Shown: one piece after another, positions 18,401-26,566 of the stretch
Position numbering within the stretch: position 1 is the stretch's first letter
Layout of the letters: each line of letters starts with the position of its first letter
Assembly: GCA_040905265.1 (NCBI GenBank)
Contig: JBBDRW010000177.1
Location: 1 to 64,000, forward strand
Direction of reading: 5' to 3'
DNA: 64,000 bases
Source: JBBDRW01 sp040905265
Lineage (GTDB): Bacteria > Bacteroidota > Rhodothermia > Balneolales > Balneolaceae
Translations under genes and position numbers: made by a program
Notes under the pieces: generated by a model
The model's input: the letters and a program-made list of their open reading frames with translations, nothing else
The model's database searches: none
Told to the model about the DNA's origin: nothing

Positions 18401-18511
18401 GGAAACGGCATCCGTTACCGTACCGGTGACTGTCTGTCCCTGGATGACCCCGGCAGTACCGAGTACCAGAAAAAGACATCCTGTTATAAGTAATCGTATT
18501 TTATTCATCAT
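15461..18511 (-). CDS. SusC/RagA-family TonB-dependent transporter 1
   Basis: A 1016-residue outer-membrane beta-barrel importing oligosaccharides using TonB energy. In order: signal peptide (to about residue 25), carboxypeptidase-D-regulatory-like domain (VTGTVTDAVSGETLPGVNVV), TonB-box-like AEVVVVGYGTQ near residue 108, plug domain with the SusC signature (RIRGNSTLNNNSPLIVIDG and DIESISVLKDASAAIYGSRA), and a barrel ending in LGLSMSF. It is closely related to SusC2 (45702-48737), sharing a Cys pair in a WNCP context near residue 290. Two candidate LacI operators lie 113-145 bases upstream of the start. With the GH30-GH2-GH43 operon next door a galactan substrate is inferred. Confidence 0.96.
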   Translation of the reverse strand: MMNKIRLLITGCLFLVLGTAGVIQGQTVTGTVTDAVSGETLPGVNVVVVGQPDIGTITTLDGTYELDVPSLDVELQYSYVGFEAQTIAVEGRSEIDVALSVQVIGGAEVVVVGYGTQTRETLSGSVSSVSGERMERVPVSNMANALTGQLPGLITVNESGQPGADGATLRIRGNSTLNNNSPLIVIDGVPDRSGGLDRINPRDIESISVLKDASAAIYGSRAANGVILITTKRGQTGAPQFNLDINQGFNQPTRVPEMADAATYMTMLNEIDNYAGLGDRFTAEEIQCHADGSDLWNCPDTDWFNEALKPASYQTRADFSVSGGSEDFRYRLSFNGLTEDGYFRNSSTRYNEYSFRSNLDGELSDYIGLSFDVLGRYEDRRNPTSSVTETFRMLMRGKPHEHAFWPNGLPAPEVENGVNPVVTGTDATGYHKDGRYYFQTRLSLDVEIPSVEGLSFTGTANYDKDFQLQKRWHTPWTLYDWTGFDSNGDRTFHSSVTPQQDAELRQWSDENYDVLLNVVGRYEQDLENHSFAILLGAERQISESEGFTAYRRFFPTMQIEHLDMGGEEQQSIGGSGNETARLNFFSRINYNYQSKYMVEAIARYDGSYIFPKGERFGFFPSLSVAWRLTQEDWFSNATDFFDELKLRASLGQTGNDRIEPWQFLNTYSFGGGYIFDVNNIRQSISPGRTPNPNVTWEVANQFNTGIEATILNNRVSLEVDYFNERRTDILWWRNASVPNSSGIDLPRENIGEVKSYGFDGNISWRNQLTNNLMLDVSLNGGYATNEIVFWDEPAGAPDHQQSTGRMMESPLVYDAIGVFRDQAHVESMPSFPGARAGDLIFRDVNGDGIIDADDRIRDERTEIPTWSGGLNISGQYKAFDFTLLFQGAAGAAQNIRTESGDFGNYMQDFAENRWTPDNPDASGPRAFQRTQEYWIANQNTYFRRSTDYIRLKNVEVGYNLPANIASGVGLQRLRVYANGFNLLTFSDFPMDPEAREGRGAYYPQKRIFNLGLSMSF

Positions 18512-18623
18512 AACCCTGAATCTTCATTTACGGTTGACATTTACGGTGTATAGACCTGACCGTTTGCTATTAAGCAAGGCAAAGAGATACGAAATTTCTT
18601 ATATCTCAGAATCCACACCTGAC

Positions 18624-18656
18624 CTGGTAGCGCTCCCAAAAAATGTTAACGTTACC
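18624..18656. promoter_or_regulatory. Tandem LacI-type operators upstream of susC1
   Basis: Two 14-bp near-palindromes with central CG: TGGTAGCGCTCCCA (18624-18637) and TGTTAACGTTACCA (18643-18656), centres 19 bp apart. The second is identical to the site at 24488 upstream of the GH30 gene. They fit the consensus TGNTANCGNTANCA shared by four promoters in the window. Confidence 0.7.
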
Positions 18657-18659
18657 AAA

Positions 18660-19030
18660 ACAGGGGCCAAAAAAACCTCCAATGGTATTGTCATCAGCTG
18701 CAAGCCAATTAGGAGGAACCCTGCAAGTGTATAAAGTACAATATTAAAATTTCAATTCTTTTGCAAAAAGAATCACAAAGTACCCTTCATATACACATTC
18801 GGGCGTTTTTTTTATTTATTCCTGTAAAAAAAATGAAAAAACATCGTTACAATATTAGAACAAAAGCCAGCCTGACTACCGAACAACTACATGACGGGAC
18901 ATGCTGCCCGGAAAGAATTATTGGCAGAACGGGCACATCGATTCTGCCAGATTATCCAAAGCCTTCTTGCACCCGATGTATACCCGAAATAGAACCGATC
19001 TTTCTACGGGCTACGGGCAGGTACCCGCCA
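18660..19030. other. Intergenic region between GH43 end and susC1 leader
   Basis: No gene seen. It contains an AT-rich hairpin with 8-bp arms at 18755-18773 (ATTCTTTT / AAAAGAAT) and a second hairpin with perfect 8-bp arms TGGCAGAA / TTCTGCCA at 18922-18949. The latter could mark the end of the GH30-GH2-GH43 transcript, though it lacks a clear U-run. Confidence 0.45.
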
Positions 19031-20098
19031 TTAATTGTCAAGCTGCCGGACTATCCGTAGTGTCTCGCCGGTGTCTTCCATTTCGAAAAAGAGTTGACGC
19101 GTCTCCGGGCCACCATTCGGGGAGTGGAGGGACATGACCAATCGGCCGTCAAAGGTTTCAAAGAGGGCCGGATGACCTCCGTCATCACTGTATAATGGCT
19201 CATCCTGCTGGACCCAGGGACCTTCCAGCCGTCCCGACTCCGAGACTGCCAGTCCAACCGTATATCCGGTGTGGCTGAAGCCCGACCAGACCATAAACAG
19301 TTTCCCGGACTTGCTGGTATAGAACCAGGGGCCGTCCGTCACCCAGTGGGTGGGTTCACCCGGCCGGTTCCAGGCCGCAGCACTCCCGCGAAACATGACC
19401 TCGTACTCTCCGACGGTCTCAGAGAGATCCTCTGAAAGCTGTACCATAGAGATGGCACCGTCTACGATCTGCACCCACTCGTGGCAATAAATCATATAGG
19501 GAATGCCGTCCTCTTCCCACAAGGTACCGTCAAGGGTTATCAGAGCAGGATCGATTTGCGGTTCATTTGAAAACGCCTCGTACGGCCCCAACGGTGTGTC
19601 ACTGACCAGGATCTGTGAGCCCCGCCATACTCTCGTCCGCCATTCAAACCAATCTTCCCACTGTTCCGACATGGGGTAATTCGAGCTGAACGTCACAAAC
19701 AGGTAGTATTTTCCATTATATTTATGCAGCTCCGGAGCCCAGATGCTGTTAATATCCACCTCGGTTCCCCACATTTCATCCGGTGTTTCGTAAACGATAT
19801 GAGGGCCTTCCCAGTTAACCAGATCGGTACTCTTGTACGCCCGAACCCTGGCGCCCGATGCCGAAGAGACAATGTAATAGGTTTCAGTCTCCTCATCGAC
19901 AAGTACATGCCCGTCCCTCATATAGATATCGCTCAGGTTGACAGTGGAGATCTCCTCCGTCTCCTGGGCTTCGGCAGTTTGCCAAACGGGAAACACCGTC
20001 ATGGCCATAAGCCATAGCCCGGCCAGGAGAAGAAAGGCTTTAACAGGCGATTTTTCATTTTTAAAAATGGGTGCGGAACAGTTGTTATGGATTTTCAT
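19031..20098 (-). CDS. GH43-family glycoside hydrolase
   Basis: A 355-residue exported five-bladed-propeller hydrolase. A longish N-terminus ends in a hydrophobic signal (AFLLLAGLWLMAMTVFPVW...AEAQ). The GH43 pattern is visible: YMRDGHVLVDEETETYYIVSS with a candidate catalytic Asp, SIWAPELHKYNGKYYLFV in the middle, and WEEDGIPYMIYCHEW containing a candidate acid. GH43 enzymes cut arabinose, xylose or galactose linkages; the subfamily cannot be fixed by eye. It is third in the GH30-GH2-GH43 series, 79 bp after the GH2 gene, so trimming arabinose or galactose from arabinogalactan side chains is the likely job. Confidence 0.85.
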   Translation of the reverse strand: MKIHNNCSAPIFKNEKSPVKAFLLLAGLWLMAMTVFPVWQTAEAQETEEISTVNLSDIYMRDGHVLVDEETETYYIVSSASGARVRAYKSTDLVNWEGPHIVYETPDEMWGTEVDINSIWAPELHKYNGKYYLFVTFSSNYPMSEQWEDWFEWRTRVWRGSQILVSDTPLGPYEAFSNEPQIDPALITLDGTLWEEDGIPYMIYCHEWVQIVDGAISMVQLSEDLSETVGEYEVMFRGSAAAWNRPGEPTHWVTDGPWFYTSKSGKLFMVWSGFSHTGYTVGLAVSESGRLEGPWVQQDEPLYSDDGGHPALFETFDGRLVMSLHSPNGGPETRQLFFEMEDTGETLRIVRQLDN

Positions 20099-20177
20099 TG
20101 TCGTAGAATCTAAAGGTTTCGTTTTTGTTCATTCCGTTTCGTTACAAACACCGTATGTTTGGAGACTTTGCCACCTG

Positions 20178-22637
20178 TTACTCGACATTAATCGTAAAAC
20201 TGCCGGGGTCCAGATCTCCGCTCCGGACGGTCAGGTCAACAGTGCCACTCTCTCCGGTAGTTTGAAGATAGATCATCAGTTTACCGTTATGGGCGTTCCG
20301 GCTGTTGCTGCCGGACTGATAGACCTCATGGCTGTTCGAATTACCACTCTCCATTCCAACCACTTTGGCAGGCCCCGTCAGTTCGTACTGAATGGTATTC
20401 GAACTGTTCGCTGCCAGAATTCCATTCTGGTCCCGAATGGTTACAACTGCATGAATGAGTTCAGGGCCCGAGCTGCTAACCTGTTCCCTGTCAACATTCA
20501 GTTCCAGGTGATCAACGTCACCCGGCGTCTCCAGGCTTGACGTTTCGGTTACCGTGCCATCCTGAACAATCTGGACCCGAACGGTTCCCGGTTCAAATGG
20601 TGCCTCCCACCTCGGAAAGCCGTTTACAAATTGGTCTCTGGTTTGACGGCCCAAAGACTGGCCATTCACAAAGAGCTCCATATAGTCAAACTCATAACCC
20701 AGGTTTGTAAACCCGAAAACATTGACAGTGTCACCCTCCGCATAATCCCAGTGCAGATTGGAGTTAGACGGGTTGTTGCTGGTTGTTGTCGCCACCTGAA
20801 CAAACCTCTCACTGTCCCAGAATGCTTTCTGAATATAAAAGCGTGCTTTCTTGAAACCGGCAAGATCCAGAAAGCCACTGCCGCTGCTCCGGTTCGGCCA
20901 CCTTCCCGCTTCACCCAGATAGTCAATACCGGTCCAGATAAACTGTCCGGAGACGTAGTCATTATCCAGTACCGTTCTCCAGGCGTCGTAGTTTGCACGG
21001 CTGTTCTCACTTCCTATGATGATTCGTTCCGGGTAATTTGCCCGGTCCTCAGCATACCTGGACTCCTGATAGTTGTATCCGACCACATCCAGTGCCTGGG
21101 GATACCCTGTATGATTGGACATAAACGTACTGGCAAGTGCAGCGGTAACAGGGCGTGTATCATCCAGTTCTTTTACAATCGACACAAACTCTTCAGCAAT
21201 GTCACCCAGTTCATTCGCATGCGGCTGCTCGGGCAGATAGCTCTGCCAAGACTCTGGAGAGTCATCCAGCACCGGGTGAGAATAGGGGTCGTTCGGATAG
21301 TCAATCTCGTTTCCGATACTCCACAGAATTACAGATGTATGGTTCCGATCGCGCAAGATCATATCCTTCAGGTCCTGACGTGACCACTCATCAAAAAATT
21401 CTGAATAACCGTCCAGTCCCGGTTCACCTACATTCCATCCGTTAATCCATTTGTTTTTGGGGTGCCGCCACTCATCAAACGCTTCTGCCATCACCAGAAA
21501 GCCCATGGAGTCTGCAAGTTCAAGCAGATGAGGAGGGGCGGGGTTGTGGCTGATCCGTATGGCGTTTGCGCCCGACTCCTTAAGATGAGCCAGCCGTCGT
21601 TCCCAGACCCTTTTTGGAACGGCAGCACCAAACACTCCGGCATCGTGGTGCAGGCAGACACCCTGGATGAGCCTGTTCTCTCCGTTCAGAAAAAACCCTT
21701 CATCCGCATCAAAATGAAAGTAGCGGATTCCGAAGGGAACTTCCCTCCGGTCCATCAGCTGGCCGTCTCGCTCCACTTCAACGACCATTGAATAGAGATC
21801 CGGAGATTCCGGCGACCAGAGTTGCGGATCAGGAACCTCCATTTCGATTGAAAAATCCGACACAGATTCTGCACCAACCTGGCCAGACTGTTCTGCGGAT
21901 GCTACCTGCTCTCCTGCAGGATCCAGTATTCTGTATCGAAACAGAGCTGAATTTGTGGAGGAGGCCTGGTTCTCAAGGGAGGTCTGTACCCGTACAGTCG
22001 AGTGATCTTTGGTTATTTCAGGAGTGGTTAGATATACCCCCCACGTCGGAATAAAGAGCTCCTCCCGGACGTTCAGATAGACATTTCCATAGATTCCCGC
22101 TCCGGGATACCATCTGGAATCAGAATACTTCGAACGATCCGCCATCACAGTAATCACGTTGGTTCCATCAACCAGGTGCGAAGTCAGGTCATATTCGAAA
22201 CTGATATATCCGTTGGGCCTCTCCCCAAGAGGCTCCCCGTTGATCCATACTTTACTGCTGCTGGAGACCGCTTCAAAATAGATACTGACCTGTTCATCTT
22301 CTGCCGGGCTCCACTCAAAACTCTTCTGATACCAGCCAATTCCTCCGGGCAGATATCCGGTTGCACTGGCCAGTGTTGAATCAAACGGCAAGGTGACACT
22401 CCAGTCATGCGGCAGATCCACAGGCGTCCACTCACGGGTTGTCGGTGTGTCCAGATCTTCAAGTGAACGAAACCGGAACGGGGGAGCGTGATCCCCTCTG
22501 TGAAACAGCCACCCTTCATTAAATTCGATCGTTTCGGCGGCAGGTTCGTCTGCAAAACCGGCGATTTCACCGCTGTCCGGTGTGAAGCCGCTGGCAAGCA
22601 GTCCCAAAAGCAGTTTGATAAGGATCAGATTCATCAT
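20178..22637 (-). CDS. GH2 beta-galactosidase-type hydrolase
   Basis: An 819-residue exported GH2 enzyme with a signal peptide (LILIKLLLGLLASG). Domain order is sugar-binding jelly roll, immunoglobulin-like domain, TIM barrel, then C-terminal beta domains with an invasin-like Ig segment (HAVVTIRDQNGILAANSSNTIQ). The acid/base is the Glu of SVILWSIGNEIDYP and the nucleophile the Glu of IIIGSENSRANY. The length and C-terminal domains match the exported GH2 beta-galactosidases common in PULs. It sits between GH30 and GH43 genes, so it probably removes terminal galactose from GH30 products. A beta-glucuronidase activity cannot be excluded from sequence alone. Confidence 0.9.
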   Translation of the reverse strand: MMNLILIKLLLGLLASGFTPDSGEIAGFADEPAAETIEFNEGWLFHRGDHAPPFRFRSLEDLDTPTTREWTPVDLPHDWSVTLPFDSTLASATGYLPGGIGWYQKSFEWSPAEDEQVSIYFEAVSSSSKVWINGEPLGERPNGYISFEYDLTSHLVDGTNVITVMADRSKYSDSRWYPGAGIYGNVYLNVREELFIPTWGVYLTTPEITKDHSTVRVQTSLENQASSTNSALFRYRILDPAGEQVASAEQSGQVGAESVSDFSIEMEVPDPQLWSPESPDLYSMVVEVERDGQLMDRREVPFGIRYFHFDADEGFFLNGENRLIQGVCLHHDAGVFGAAVPKRVWERRLAHLKESGANAIRISHNPAPPHLLELADSMGFLVMAEAFDEWRHPKNKWINGWNVGEPGLDGYSEFFDEWSRQDLKDMILRDRNHTSVILWSIGNEIDYPNDPYSHPVLDDSPESWQSYLPEQPHANELGDIAEEFVSIVKELDDTRPVTAALASTFMSNHTGYPQALDVVGYNYQESRYAEDRANYPERIIIGSENSRANYDAWRTVLDNDYVSGQFIWTGIDYLGEAGRWPNRSSGSGFLDLAGFKKARFYIQKAFWDSERFVQVATTTSNNPSNSNLHWDYAEGDTVNVFGFTNLGYEFDYMELFVNGQSLGRQTRDQFVNGFPRWEAPFEPGTVRVQIVQDGTVTETSSLETPGDVDHLELNVDREQVSSSGPELIHAVVTIRDQNGILAANSSNTIQYELTGPAKVVGMESGNSNSHEVYQSGSNSRNAHNGKLMIYLQTTGESGTVDLTVRSGDLDPGSFTINVE

Positions 22638-22754
22638 GGTGAGGTTGGTTTGATGTTCGAGATTAAGTTTTCAACAAAATGTTTGAGTTTGAAACGGTTC
22701 TCCGGCAAGGCTGACCGGGCCCCATCAGAGCACAGAAAGCACATGAACCGAATC

Positions 22755-24347
22755 TTACTCTACACGTCCGGTAAACGTCACTATCGAACGGGACGGAAGT
22801 GTAAAGGTTTGCCCGGGATCGACAGTTTCCCCAGGTTCAAGATCTGAATCTTCAGACGTTATATATGGAGTCAGCGACTCTCCGGACCGGAGATCGACTC
22901 CATCCAGATCCAGTTCGATCTCCCGCTCGTCAGAACTGTAGTTAACAGCCACCACTGTGAGATCCCCATCTGCTTCATGCAGATAGGCTGAAACCATCAC
23001 ATCGCTGCCAGCCTGAACAGGCGTCAGGTTATCTGACCTGTCAGCTCCGACACGAACGGCGCCGGGCCTGATGAACCGGCTGAAATTTCCTACTCCCCAG
23101 AGTATCTTGGATTCATAAACATCTCCGTCGTTAACATCCCGGTCAACATAGACCAGGCCGTCCTTGTAGTTATACGGGCTGACCGCAATCCACCATTGCC
23201 AGGAAGAAGCATGTGCAACGGTAAGGTCATAATGCATCACCCTCGCGACATAAAGGGCCGGGTCGATTCCAAGGTCTCTGCCGCCGCCTTCAAGGCCTTC
23301 GCCGACATCCCCAAGTACACAAAACTCGCTCATCCAATATTCAACATCGGGATCAGTCGCTATCATTTTCTCCCGGATGCGGCTGCGCTGCTCGACCATC
23401 TGTTCGACCGGATATGTCGTGAAATAGCTGTGTGCTGCCATTTTTTGGGCAAGTGAGGGGAGATCTTTTACAGAACTCTCCTCACCAAAAAAATACTCGA
23501 TTTGATTTCCGCGGTCCTGATCCTCATCACTGTACAGATAGTCGATTTGAGCTGTTTCAGGAATCTCAATCTGTACATCGAGGCCCTCCTCCTGAATCTT
23601 TTGATCCAGCGCCTCTGCCACACCGGCAAGTTCATCATTGTGATAGGGTGAACCCTCCTGTCCATTCCCTTGAGCCCAGTCCCACTGCGGCTCATTGACA
23701 GGGCTGAGATAGGTAAACGGAGTCCCCTGTTCTTCAAAATACCGGGCTATTCTGACAAGGTAATCAGCAAAATCATCGTAGTTGGAAGGGGCGATATTGG
23801 CCCTTGAGCCGCCGTCACCATACGCATTGCCATTCCTTGTAAGAAGGATTGGCGGGCTGTTTACGAAGCCGACAAATGTCTCAACCCCCCGTTCGCTGGC
23901 GGCCTGCATAAACCACTGCTGCCCCTCCTGGCGGCTCCAGTCAAAAGTCCCATCTTCAGTCAAAAAGCTCTCTGAACGGCGATAAGGATCTCCAATTCCG
24001 CTCTCTTCCCCCTGCCGGGCACTCCCGGCACCAATGTTGAATCGCCATATCGAAAGGCCGATACCTTCAGGGTTGCCATCCGGATCAGGTTCACTGCTAA
24101 AAAGCAGGTCGGCAATTTGCTGCCGTTTTTCCAGCGGCCAGTTTTTTCCAACAAATTGAGTACTCCAGGCATCTGACGCCCCAAATCCGTGAATGGCCTG
24201 ATACCTGTCGCCAGCCTGTATCGTAACGACCAAAGGTTCCGTTTCCGATTGGCCGGATGGTTCACTTCTGTCTACGGAGTTGTCTGTACAGCCGATGAGA
24301 GAGATAAGAAATACGACAAGGAGTAACCGACAGGTTGTTCTATTCAT
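22755..24347 (-). CDS. GH30 hydrolase, endo-beta-1,6-galactanase-like
   Basis: A 530-residue lipoprotein hydrolase. The ATG at 24347 is preferred because the signal RTTCRLLLVVFLISLIGC then follows at once; an ATG four codons earlier is also possible. GH30 features include HGFGASDAWSTQFVG early in the barrel, acid/base Glu219 in YLSPVNEPQWDW, nucleophile Glu341 in YWMSEFCVLG, and a C-terminal beta-sandwich domain. The DAWS and NSPP features recall endo-beta-1,6-galactanases (GH30 subfamily 5), which act on type II arabinogalactan side chains; that subfamily call is from memory. It leads an operon with GH2 and GH43 and has a LacI-type operator about 140 bases upstream. Confidence 0.88.
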   Translation of the reverse strand: MNRTTCRLLLVVFLISLIGCTDNSVDRSEPSGQSETEPLVVTIQAGDRYQAIHGFGASDAWSTQFVGKNWPLEKRQQIADLLFSSEPDPDGNPEGIGLSIWRFNIGAGSARQGEESGIGDPYRRSESFLTEDGTFDWSRQEGQQWFMQAASERGVETFVGFVNSPPILLTRNGNAYGDGGSRANIAPSNYDDFADYLVRIARYFEEQGTPFTYLSPVNEPQWDWAQGNGQEGSPYHNDELAGVAEALDQKIQEEGLDVQIEIPETAQIDYLYSDEDQDRGNQIEYFFGEESSVKDLPSLAQKMAAHSYFTTYPVEQMVEQRSRIREKMIATDPDVEYWMSEFCVLGDVGEGLEGGGRDLGIDPALYVARVMHYDLTVAHASSWQWWIAVSPYNYKDGLVYVDRDVNDGDVYESKILWGVGNFSRFIRPGAVRVGADRSDNLTPVQAGSDVMVSAYLHEADGDLTVVAVNYSSDEREIELDLDGVDLRSGESLTPYITSEDSDLEPGETVDPGQTFTLPSRSIVTFTGRVE

Positions 24348-24487
24348 GATATGTATCATTCATTAAGAATCAGTAGTAAACCAGGACTGAATACGACTAC
24401 CCGGCTGCGATTCGGAGCCATCTCACCCTGACGGGACGACTACTCAGTGGAAAAGCAGCTATAGTGCCAGATTCGTCCCGGCTGAAT

Positions 24488-24501
24488 TGTTAACGTTACC
24501 A
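24488..24501. promoter_or_regulatory. LacI-type operator between GH30 operon and CRTAC1-like gene
   Basis: TGTTAACGTTACCA, identical to the promoter-distal operator of susC1 (18643), lies in the 364-base divergent region between the GH30 gene (start 24347) and the CRTAC1-like gene (start 24712). It could control one or both. The rest of the region shows no gene; it is AT-rich between 24500 and 24560. Confidence 0.72.
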
Positions 24502-24711
24502 AACCAGAATAATAAAACTATTCCATCAAATCAAAAATCGAGTAATAAATATAAACATTCATTATGTTTTCACAAGAAAATTCACTTTGACTGAGAGGTC
24601 ATAGTGAAAGGAGCCATTGAAAAACCAGGATTTTTGGTCAAAATCCCGATAACGAAGATATTGGACAAAAGGACAGTTTTTCAATGACTTCTGAAAAACA
24701 GAACAACTTAT

Positions 24712-26457
24712 ATGCCATATCTTATTCCAGATACCAGCCTGGACAACCAGAAATCAAAAAAAGTACGTTGGGCCATTATTGCCTTGCTGGCACTAGTTTT
24801 CATCACTTTCCTGACGCTCCAAACCTCGCTTCTCTCTCCATTTTTTTCCTCAACCCCTTCCGGGGTCCATCTGGCAGATGTGACAGCCGGATCGAACCTG
24901 GAGGAATACAGACGTGCCAGAATTTACGCAGATAATCCGGCCTATATTGAAGTAATGGGTGGCGGAGTGGCCATCGGAGATGTCGATGGAGACGGGTGGG
25001 AGGATCTCTTTTTTGCGGGTATGCCTACACTCGATCCGGATCTCCAGCCCGACCCCTCGCCCTCTGCTCTCTTCCGAAATCAGGGGGACGGAACGTTCCG
25101 CGAAATCACAGATGAAGCCGGCCTTGATGATATCCAGGGGTTTCCCATGGGTGCTCTTTTCTTTGATTTTAACAATAACGGGAGGCAAGACCTCTATGTC
25201 ACCTCCTATGACGGCGGACAGCTATTCAGAAACGATGGTGGAACCTTTACGGATGTTACCGATCCGGCAGGAGTGGCGCTTGATGGACTCTGTGGAGAGT
25301 TGCCCTGCCTGGCTGCCGCGGCGTCTGCCGCAGACTACGACCGGGATGGATTTCTGGACCTGCTGATCGTCAACAACGTCGGGTGGGACATATCCAATCC
25401 CGGCCACTACGGCAGAGATGCACTCCTCCCATTCCTGTTTGAAGGCCAGAGATCCATTCTGTTTCGAAATAACGGCGACGGCACGTTTTCAGATGTAACC
25501 GGAGAGAGTGGCATACGAAACTTTGAAGATTCACAATCCCGGACAGCCGGCAAGGGGCTGTCCTCAGTCTGGACCGACATCAACCGGGATGGGTGGCCGG
25601 ATCTCTATATTGCCAATGATATGTCTCCAAGCAGACTCTATCTGAATCGCAGTGACGGCACGTTTTCAGAAATTGGAAGAGCTGCAGGGGTAGATGAAAT
25701 CAAGAGCAGTATGGGAGTTGACGCCGCAGATTATAACCTGGACGGCCACTTTGACCTTGTGGTAACCAACCTGGTGGACCTGATGACGACTCTCTACAGA
25801 AACAGGGGCGACCTTCGCTTTGACAATAACACCATTCAATCGGGACTGCTGCTGAGTGGCAGGTCGTCCGGGTGGGGAATCCTGTTTTCCGACCTTGACC
25901 TGGATGGCTTTCCGGATCTGGTTATGGGCAGCGGCCAGATCTGGAACGAGCCGGATGAGGCGGAGAATCTCTTCTTCAGAAACCGGGGTAACGGAACGTT
26001 CGAAGATGTCACCTCAACCCTGGATATCCAGCCCAACGATCAAATAACACGCGGGCTGGCCGTCCTGGACCTGAACCGATCCGGAAAACCTGATCTCATC
26101 TTTTCAAATATAGATGGCTCGGCACCACAACTTCTTGAGAATCGCTCTTCCGGAAACCATTGGCTGCGGGTCGACCTGGAGGGTGTCAACTCTAACCGGA
26201 ATGCCGTTGGAGCAACTGTGATACTGGAACGGGAAGACGGACATACCAGGCAGCAAATGGTCAAGGCCGGCAACTCCTATGTAAGTTCAGGAAGCAAATC
26301 ACTCTTCTTTGGCCTGGGATCATCAGCCGTTCACACTCTTACCATACAATGGCCATCCGGACAAACCGATACCCTGGAAGCCGCCGGTATCAAAAACAAG
26401 ATCCTCCGCATCAGAGAGGGGGAAGGGGTGATAGAGGGAGGAATAGAGAACAGGTGA
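24712..26457 (+). CDS. CRTAC1-like FG-GAP/ASPIC-UnbV protein
   Basis: A 581-residue protein with a single N-terminal hydrophobic anchor (AIIALLALVFITFLTL, residues about 22-38), then seven calcium-binding FG-GAP/VCBS propeller repeats of the form D.DGDG..DL (DVDGDGWEDLFFAG, DYDRDGFLDLLIV, DINRDGWPDLYIAND, DLDLDGFPDLVMG), and a C-terminal ASPIC/UnbV domain (NAVGATVILE... SSGSKSLFFGLGSS). Such proteins are exported and often encoded beside SusCD pairs, but no biochemical role is established. It is divergent from the GH30 operon across a LacI-type operator. The last dozen codons (REGEG...GGIENR) are made of the same purine-rich heptamers as the downstream repeat. Confidence 0.85.
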   Translation: MPYLIPDTSLDNQKSKKVRWAIIALLALVFITFLTLQTSLLSPFFSSTPSGVHLADVTAGSNLEEYRRARIYADNPAYIEVMGGGVAIGDVDGDGWEDLFFAGMPTLDPDLQPDPSPSALFRNQGDGTFREITDEAGLDDIQGFPMGALFFDFNNNGRQDLYVTSYDGGQLFRNDGGTFTDVTDPAGVALDGLCGELPCLAAAASAADYDRDGFLDLLIVNNVGWDISNPGHYGRDALLPFLFEGQRSILFRNNGDGTFSDVTGESGIRNFEDSQSRTAGKGLSSVWTDINRDGWPDLYIANDMSPSRLYLNRSDGTFSEIGRAAGVDEIKSSMGVDAADYNLDGHFDLVVTNLVDLMTTLYRNRGDLRFDNNTIQSGLLLSGRSSGWGILFSDLDLDGFPDLVMGSGQIWNEPDEAENLFFRNRGNGTFEDVTSTLDIQPNDQITRGLAVLDLNRSGKPDLIFSNIDGSAPQLLENRSSGNHWLRVDLEGVNSNRNAVGATVILEREDGHTRQQMVKAGNSYVSSGSKSLFFGLGSSAVHTLTIQWPSGQTDTLEAAGIKNKILRIREGEGVIEGGIENR

Positions 26458-26566
26458 GAGGCGAGAGATGAGAGGGAACAGGGAGAAGTGGAGAATAGGA
26501 AACAGGGGATAAAAAAGAGGGAGAGGACATTGAGTAGAGAATACGCTGACTCCTGTATTCTGTATT
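26415..26566. repeat. Long period-7 repeat spanning a gene end
   Basis: About twenty degenerate seven-base units, first purine-rich (GAGAGGG, GTGATAG, AACAGGG) and then turning into TGTATTC-type units near 26540. The run begins inside the CRTAC1-like coding sequence, includes its stop codon, and continues to the convergent haem-propeller gene. Confidence 0.7.
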
